A stretch of DNA of 64,000 nt from Dicaeum eximium (lineage: Eukaryota; Chordata; Aves; Passeriformes; Dicaeidae): NCBI GenBank assembly GCA_013396995.1, contig VWZP01002413.1:186001-250000 (forward strand), read 5' to 3'. The notes under the pieces are model-generated. The model saw only the letters and a list, made by a program, of their open reading frames with translations, had not been told where the DNA came from and ran no database searches. The stretch's first letter is position 1; each line of letters begins with the position of its first letter. Shown here one piece after another: positions 57,505-64,000 of the stretch. A program made the translations under genes and the position numbers.

Positions 57505-59346
57505 AACATCTGACCAGTTAGCTAGATTTGCATGGGCATTTGATGCTCCAACAGATTCTGCTCTGAATACTCCCAATATGGATGTGCTTCTAGGTCTGCA
57601 TCTGAGACCTGGCAAAGCTGTTCTGGTCTTGACAGCCATGAGTGATTCCTCATATTGCTCACATGTCAGGCCTGTCAGGATGTGGAGCTGGCCAGCGATC
57701 GCCTTTGATTTCATGTGCAGCCTAATGCACTGTGGATGAGAAGGCTGAGGACACCTGCTGCATATTCTGCCTTGTTACACCCAGAAGTTCCAATCTGGGC
57801 TTCAAATCTCTTTTCTTTCTGAGCATGCATCTTTCTGCAAACAAAATACTCTAGCTGCTGCAGGGTTCTCTCTGAGTCAGGCAGTTCTGTTTTGCATGGA
57901 AACATCCCAGAGTGAACCCAAAACAACGTGATCTAATATCTTTCTAGTACAAGTATTGACACGAACGTAGAACTGCTGGGCTGTTTGTTCTTTCTCTAAT
58001 TAAAGTAAAATTATTCTATTCAAAGTATCAATTGGAGTTGTGCAGGAACTGTTTAAATTTCAGTTGCAGCAATTACCTTAGTCACTATGTTTCAGATTTC
58101 ACCCCCTCCTTCTTTCAACCCTGCCTGAGTTACAACACGTGGAGAGGAGGAATCATCCTACCAGTTAGACTGTGAAAAGACGTGTTTGATCAAATTGCAT
58201 TAGGCAAGGCAGGCACTTCAGTGTTCTGAGTGAGGTCATTAATTACCCAGGTGCTCAGTAGAGACTCTTATTCCCCCTTTATGAAAGAGGACTGGCTTCA
58301 GGGAATAATGGGAATAGATGATACTTGAATGAGGTGGATGTCAAGATGTGACTTAATTCCTGCCATTGCCTTCTGTCTCACTTCCTTTCCCACTGGCTCT
58401 TGTTATTGCTGTGTAAGCATAAAACATCACAAATTCTCCAGAAGAAGCTGTTTCCCACTCCTTCTCATCCTGATCCTTGGCCATTCACTGTTATTCTTCT
58501 GCTCCCCCAGTCACTTGTGCTGTTGTGGCTTCTTGATGGAAGTGAGAAGGAAATAAATCTGGCTGAAAACTATCCCACATAAGTGGTTGGGAGCTGGTAC
58601 CTGAGACAGGCTCCTGTACCACTTCTTCCATGCTTATGCTGGTACAGAGTAGAGATGATCCAGCACAGTACTCCTCAGTTAAACACACCATGGAACTAAG
58701 GCACTACATGAGGGAACTTGGCCATTGCACACCCTGTCAAGGAAGCTGGGTTTACAGGATTTGGGTTTTTGGTTTGTTTTCACCAGGTCCTGTACTGAGC
58801 CTTCTGCAAAGTGCCTAGATAGCTACAAGCCTGTGTAAATTTTTTTGTATCTATTTAATAAAGGTTTTCAGAGAAGGCACCATCCCAGCTCTTTTTCCCT
58901 TGTTTACTACCGAACAGTTCAGCATGGATAAGGGTATCAAATATGCAGAGTGAACCATTCAATGGTCTTTCTTCACAGAGAGGAAAACATTTACTCATCT
59001 TTTAGTTTTGATATCTAGCCTTCCTTTAACAGACAGTGTATCTTCACCTTTGTCTTCAGGAAGTTATTTACTTGAGTCAATTTGCCATTCCCTTGATAAA
59101 TATAAAATAAAAAGAACATTGTATACATATAAAACTATGAGATCATTAGTGAACAACAGCTGGCATTACTCTCCAACATAATCATATTTCAAATATGTCT
59201 GCCAGAGTTACCAGAATGAACTCTTATAGTTCTCTGTCACAGACCCTTGTGGCCCAGCTAATGTCTTTAGGGTGTGCTTTCATTTACAAATTTGTCTGAA
59301 ATTATATCCATATGGAGATGATATAGTAAGAGGGTATAATAATAAG
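57505..59346. other. Unassigned intergenic sequence
   Basis: No gene recognised. Open frames here are short, overlap each other on both strands and have no splice-consistent partners. An AATAAA at about 58857 lacks a coding context. Confidence 0.45.
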
Positions 59347-60006
59347 TGTAAGAGCCTACAAGGAGATGCAGGACTCCAGAGGGCTCTTTAAAATGCTGTT
59401 TATTGTATCCAGACAGCAATCACGGGTTGTGGGTGACAGAGCCCAGCCTAAAGCCATCAGCCACAGCTATAGGCATGTCTGAAGTCATCTTAGTTCTGGT
59501 TACAATACATTATATACTTTTCTTTGCTGAGCATCTTAATACATAGCACCCAATCAATACCTTTACTATTATCTATAGCCTATCATAACTACTAACATTA
59601 CAATATTCATGTTACTATTCTCCAGTCACAACAGGTTAGTATGTTACAGTTTAATCTAGAAGTGGTTTTTCAGTTTTCTTGCAGTGGAAAATTCTGAGAC
59701 CTTTTTTCTACTTACAACATCAGCATGTCTATTTACTTCTTGTATTTTTCTGCTTGGTAAAAAACATCTCCTGTTTGAGGTGGGCTTATCCTTTGTTCTA
59801 AGTCATAAAAACCTTTCTTAACTAACATGCTCTTTGCCTTCTCAGTTATCCAGTAAGACTGGCTCAGCAGTTCCTTTAGACCTTTGTTACTTTTCTATAT
59901 CAAAACTTGCTTCCATCTCTATTCCTTTCTCAGTTTCTACATTCAAAAATCTTTCTGCCAAGCTTACATATCTGTAAGACTTTCTTGTCAAGCTTTCATC
60001 CATCCC
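59347..60006 (-). mobile_element. Candidate solo LTR, antisense
   Basis: The segment starts TGTAAGAG and ends ATCCCA on the + strand (TG...CA termini), about 660 bp. Flanks are near-identical: ATAATAAG before, ATAAATAAG after. On the - strand an AATAAA sits at 59399-59404, about 50 bp from one end, as in an LTR R/U5 boundary. I do not recognise the family with certainty, and no retroviral genes are attached. Confidence 0.5.
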
Positions 60007-60754
60007 AATAAATAAGGATAAATTCATATATTTCTTTATACACTTTCTCAATAATGCTGCTCAAAGAAATTATTAGTCCTGAAAGTTCAGGGAGGTAGGA
60101 TTCATTTAGCACTGGCCTCAGCAAAAAGTTGCAGCTGCAGTTCAGTACCAGTTGAGCCTCAAACATTTAGTGTTCTTCTGTGGCAAAGTTGTTAGTAAGG
60201 TTGCATTTTAAAAACATATTTCTGTTAGAATAAAATCACTCCTTTAACTATGCTGCAGAAATGAGCACAGAAATTACTGACTATAAATGCATACTTTTTA
60301 TTTCTAGAGCTGAGCATGCATATTCATTTTTCATGTTTCTCTGAAGCTTAAAACAGAGTTCAGTCTTTTTCCCAGCCTTGGCCTTGTATGGCTTGCAGAG
60401 ATTTGTGATAGAAATACAAAGATTAGTAGAATGAATTACGGATGGAATTGTATGTATATAAAAGAAACAGTATCAAACAAAGGTTAAGAACCTCATATGC
60501 TGATAACCAAGGACACAGTTAACATCAGTCAAAGGGGTGAACAACAAGAAATCCATTGTTTACAGCAAGACCAGAAGGCCTGAGTTTTCATGGGGCCACA
60601 GCATGACAACACTTAAGTAGAAGACTCAAATTCTGCTAACAGAAGGATGAGAGCAAGGTTGCAGCCACAAAGGTGCCCAAATGAGGATACACAGTCCAAA
60701 GGTATCAATCTTCTGAAAAGTATATGGAGGAATCTTTAAACAAGATTCTGAAGC

Positions 60755-60808
60755 ATAAGTTTATAAGTTAATAAGGTAAGTTTATAAGTTTATAAGTTAT
60801 TAAGTTAA
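60755..60808. repeat. Imperfect tandem repeat, ataagttt units
   Basis: Five or so imperfect copies of an eight- to nine-base unit (agtttata, agttaata, agttatta). Confidence 0.7.
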
Positions 60809-60845
60809 GCACTTTTACAGTATTTTTGTCAATGTTTTTTGGGTT

Positions 60846-60846
<1 letters not shown>

Positions 60847-60883
<37 letters not shown>

Positions 60884-60904
60884 TTTTGTTTTTTTTTTTT
60901 TTTT
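60847..60904. repeat. Poly(T) tract
   Basis: T36, G, T4, G, T16. It may be the poly(A) tail of a - strand retrocopy or a plain homopolymer; nothing recognisable adjoins it. Confidence 0.95.
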
Positions 60905-63900
60905 AAGTTGGTGAGCCTACACAAAAATGGAAACATCATCTGAGATCTGAAATTCTAGTTCTTATCTCTAAGGGATACATTTGAATATCCAATATCTTTC
61001 TTTGGCTTACTCAAATAGGAAATGGGCAGCAGCTGTTGCATTTTGGTAGTCAGGATTAAGGAATGTACTTTAAGGACCAACATACCCTGAAATAAAAGAA
61101 AAAGAAATCTGCATAATGATAAGAGAACTTACTGTGAATTCCCTATAACATAGGAGGTGCCTTTTGTAAGAAATCTCTTCAAATGGCAGCAGCTCTTTCC
61201 TTGACTATAATGGTGTCCCTATGCCCCTCTTAAATCTTTCTTTGTTGTTGTACATCATGCAATAGTACAAATAGTCAGTGACAGTTTACCTCTCTTTTAA
61301 AGCAGAGGCAGCTACTAAACTTATACAAACTACTTGCAACATGTAGCAACACTTTACATTGGCAAGTAATTTCCCTAATTTTTTTTTAGTGACTACTTGA
61401 ACACATTCCTAGTCCTCAGTGGGGATATTGCTGTCTCCATTCAGGGTCATAGGAAGTCAAGTACATGGCTTGAAATGATATGTAGACAGTGGTGAGGTGA
61501 CAGCTATCTAGTGTGTGTTTTTAATTTGTATCTGATTTAAAAATATGAATAACTCTAAAGCTAAGTTTTTCAGACTGCAATCTCTTCAACAACATAGTCA
61601 TCTGGAGGTTTAATGGCTAGGATGTGTTTCTGTTTTGCAAAACAGGAAAACAACACCCTCTCTGTCACTGTTTTTCAGTAATGTCATGAATTAGATATTT
61701 GTTAAAGTTCTCCTCTTGAGGGCAGCAAACATTCAGAACTAAAAGTCATTCATGTTTCTTAGTGGTGTTGATAAAGAGTATCCTGGGTTTGAAATAGACC
61801 AGAGTTAGCTTGTCCCTTGGCTCTCATGCTTTAGAGAAAGATTCACTTACAGCTCTACAATTCTTGTAAAAAGCCTGAAAGTTAAAGTGAAAAATCTAGC
61901 ATATGAAATCAAGGCTTCGCCTTATAAACCACTGCACTGAAAATAACTCTGACTTCTTTGTAGTGTTTGAATGAAGCTAGACAAAAGATTAAATTAGACA
62001 AGTTTAAGTGTAACCTCTACTACTGGCAATGCTACAAATACACATTGGTATTTATCATTTTATCATTGCCTAGATTTTATTAATAGAACCTCTATGTTTC
62101 AGAACTTCTCTTTGGTTTTGACCCAGAATGTATGCCTGACCCAGGAATTACCTGCTTCCCTTGAATTTACTTCAGGTATAGAAAACATAATGCTTTCAAA
62201 CTTGGAGAGTGATGCAGAGATCCTGGAAATTATGGAAGGAGTTTGATTCTCCTCTGCTTGTTCTTTGGCTTTCTTCCAGCTCCCAGGAAAGCTGGATATC
62301 ATTCTCAGTGTGGTATTTCTGGTTTGTACCAAATCACATTTTCAAGGAGTACTTACTTGCAGTCTTGTAGCAAGAATGTATACTCTGGATGTGTTATCCA
62401 AATTCCATACCTGAAATCCCCAAGTAGGTTACATGTATTTGAATTCTTCACCCATTGTGATGTTGAAGAGTTCATGATAACACAGAGAAAATCAGGGGAA
62501 AGGAATATCATGTAGGCCAAAGGAATAAAGCTCCATGTGAATGAGGTGAAAGGCAGTGGGTGTTGCATGTCCATGCAGGCTTGCAAAGGAGACCTGACCT
62601 TGCAGGTTGTTCTGTCTGGTGTACAGAGTGAGCTGCCTCTAGGCTGGTGAGAGAGCCTAGCTTCCATCATATAGAGCCCCCTCCTGCCTGTGCCTTGAGG
62701 AGAGGCCAGAGAGCAAGATCAGGATTGGGTGATCATCATTCTGCATAGGGCTGGACTGGGGAGCCGCACTACCCCTTGTCCGTACATAGTGCCCTACACT
62801 CTCTTTCGCTGAGGAACTCAAGCACTGGATGCTGCTGGTCATTCTTCATTGCAATTTAAGGCACTGATGGCCCTGGAGCAGTCAGAAGGTCAGGTACTGT
62901 GGGAGGTGACTATGCTGGGGAAGCTGGGGAAATCAGTATAGACTCTGTGAAATCCTTCAGAATGCTGGCCATGGGGCCCCTGTGTTATCGCTGGAAAGGT
63001 TTCTTTTTCCCTTTTCTTCTCTGGGTAGACCCCTCTTTTGTCAGAACAACTTATCCAGGCTAATCAAGATTTTTGTCCCTATGCTCTAACATGCCCTGAA
63101 GACTTAGTTTAAGGAAGTGTTGTATGTGCCTGCTTGCTGTAATGTATGACAAGCCTCTGCTTTCAAGGATATAAAAGCCTCAAATCTTTGATCTTTCTGC
63201 CTATATTACCATTTTACATGTTACAGTTGACTAGATTAATAAATGGCATTATACCATGCCAAAATCAAAATATTTTCTGAATCCATATGAGTATTTTAAG
63301 TGCTTTCTGACTTTTTTCTTACCTCCACTAGTGTTTCAGCGTTTTTTGCTCTAACATAATTCAGAATTATAAAGTATTGATTTTTGCACAGATATATGTG
63401 TGCCTTTCTTATATGGATATTTCAAATTTTATTAATGTGCATACAATGTAAGTAGAAAACAATAGCATTTGATACTCAATATAAAAAATGTCTCAGTTTA
63501 GCCATGCAACATATATAGAAAGAACTAACTTTATGGCCACTAGATGCCATTGTTGCTCTGTGTATACATGACTGATACATCACTCACTGCTCTAAATCGT
63601 AGTCCCCTAAAAAAATCTGTGATATAACTCTACAGCTTTCTAGTGCTCTGTTTTTAATGCCATACATTGAGTATTCACCATTTCTCTTAACAATTACACC
63701 TTAGAATTTGTAAAGCAATGAAAATACATGATTTCATTATTTTGAATCTTAATCATTTGATCTTTACTTTAGAAGAAAGACATTCTTTCTAGAAAAATAA
63801 ATTGGTAAATCAATTAGTAGATTTTTGCATGAAAGATCTGCTAGATGGTTTTGCATTCTTTGGTTTGATTAGATGCTCAAAATATTTTACAGTTTAGATA

Positions 63901-64000
63901 TAACTGAAAAGTGAAAAAGATGCCTCCTCATATGATAATTTATTTCCTCTGACTCCAAAATAACCTTTATGGCTAATTAAAAATACATTCAATAATTTTA

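Larger units (their letters stand above)
60007..64000. other. Unassigned intergenic sequence at the right edge
   Basis: No gene recognised. It contains (AAGTTTAT)-like repeats and a poly(T) tract near 60755-60904, a somewhat GC-richer stretch at about 62520-63000, and AT-rich DNA to the end. Confidence 0.45.

Noticed and set aside
58329..58818. Open frames in the right intergenic region
   Set aside because: No recognisable domain, no splice partners, and overlapping frames on both strands; coding status not supportable.
1..64000. tRNA, rRNA, snoRNA, CRISPR or bacterial-type operon features
   Set aside because: No cloverleaf-like sequence, regularly spaced direct repeats or clustered intronless genes were seen; a covariance-model search would be needed to exclude small RNAs in introns.

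Overview
The window looks like ordinary nuclear DNA from a bird. It carries two intron-rich vertebrate genes, many CR1 LINE fragments, two copies of a solo LTR family I associate with birds, and one GC-rich promoter island in an AT-rich background. I see no prokaryotic operon, CRISPR array or phage structure, and nothing that amounts to an undescribed system.

Left edge to about 6 kb, + strand: METTL21C, a small protein-lysine methyltransferase. Four coding exons (1262-1403, 2685-2827, 4359-4476, 5046-5440) join with matching splice phases into a 265-residue protein carrying the family's SAM-binding motifs. Its 3' UTR runs to a poly(A) signal at 5920-5925.

6.6-54.5 kb, - strand: the whole TPP2 gene (tripeptidyl peptidase II) in 30 coding exons. 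All exon phases agree. The joined reading frame is 1262 codons if exon 1 has its expected 55 codons, and 1249 without a 39-nt cassette exon; I recall these as the two mammalian isoform lengths. The catalytic Asp44, His264, Asn362 and Ser449 and the N-terminus-binding Glu305 and Glu331 fall at their expected numbers. Exon 1 contains a run of 15 N whose length breaks the reading frame, so automated annotation may truncate the protein. Promoter features are a CpG-rich island (about 53.96-54.85 kb) and two CCAAT boxes upstream of the ATG.

The two genes are convergent, with 1178 bp between stop codons. The only AATAAA signals I find place their 3' ends so that the transcripts could overlap tail to tail.

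55-64 kb: sequence upstream of TPP2 with no gene I can support. It holds CR1 fragments, an A/C-rich tract, a candidate antisense LTR (59347-60006), a long poly(T) tract and otherwise unassigned DNA.

The introns hold CR1 pieces in both orientations and two solo LTRs, both antisense to TPP2. The genes are not known to work together. TPP2 is a general cytosolic peptidase acting downstream of the proteasome; METTL21C is a muscle-biased methyltransferase; their pairing reflects conserved vertebrate gene order.
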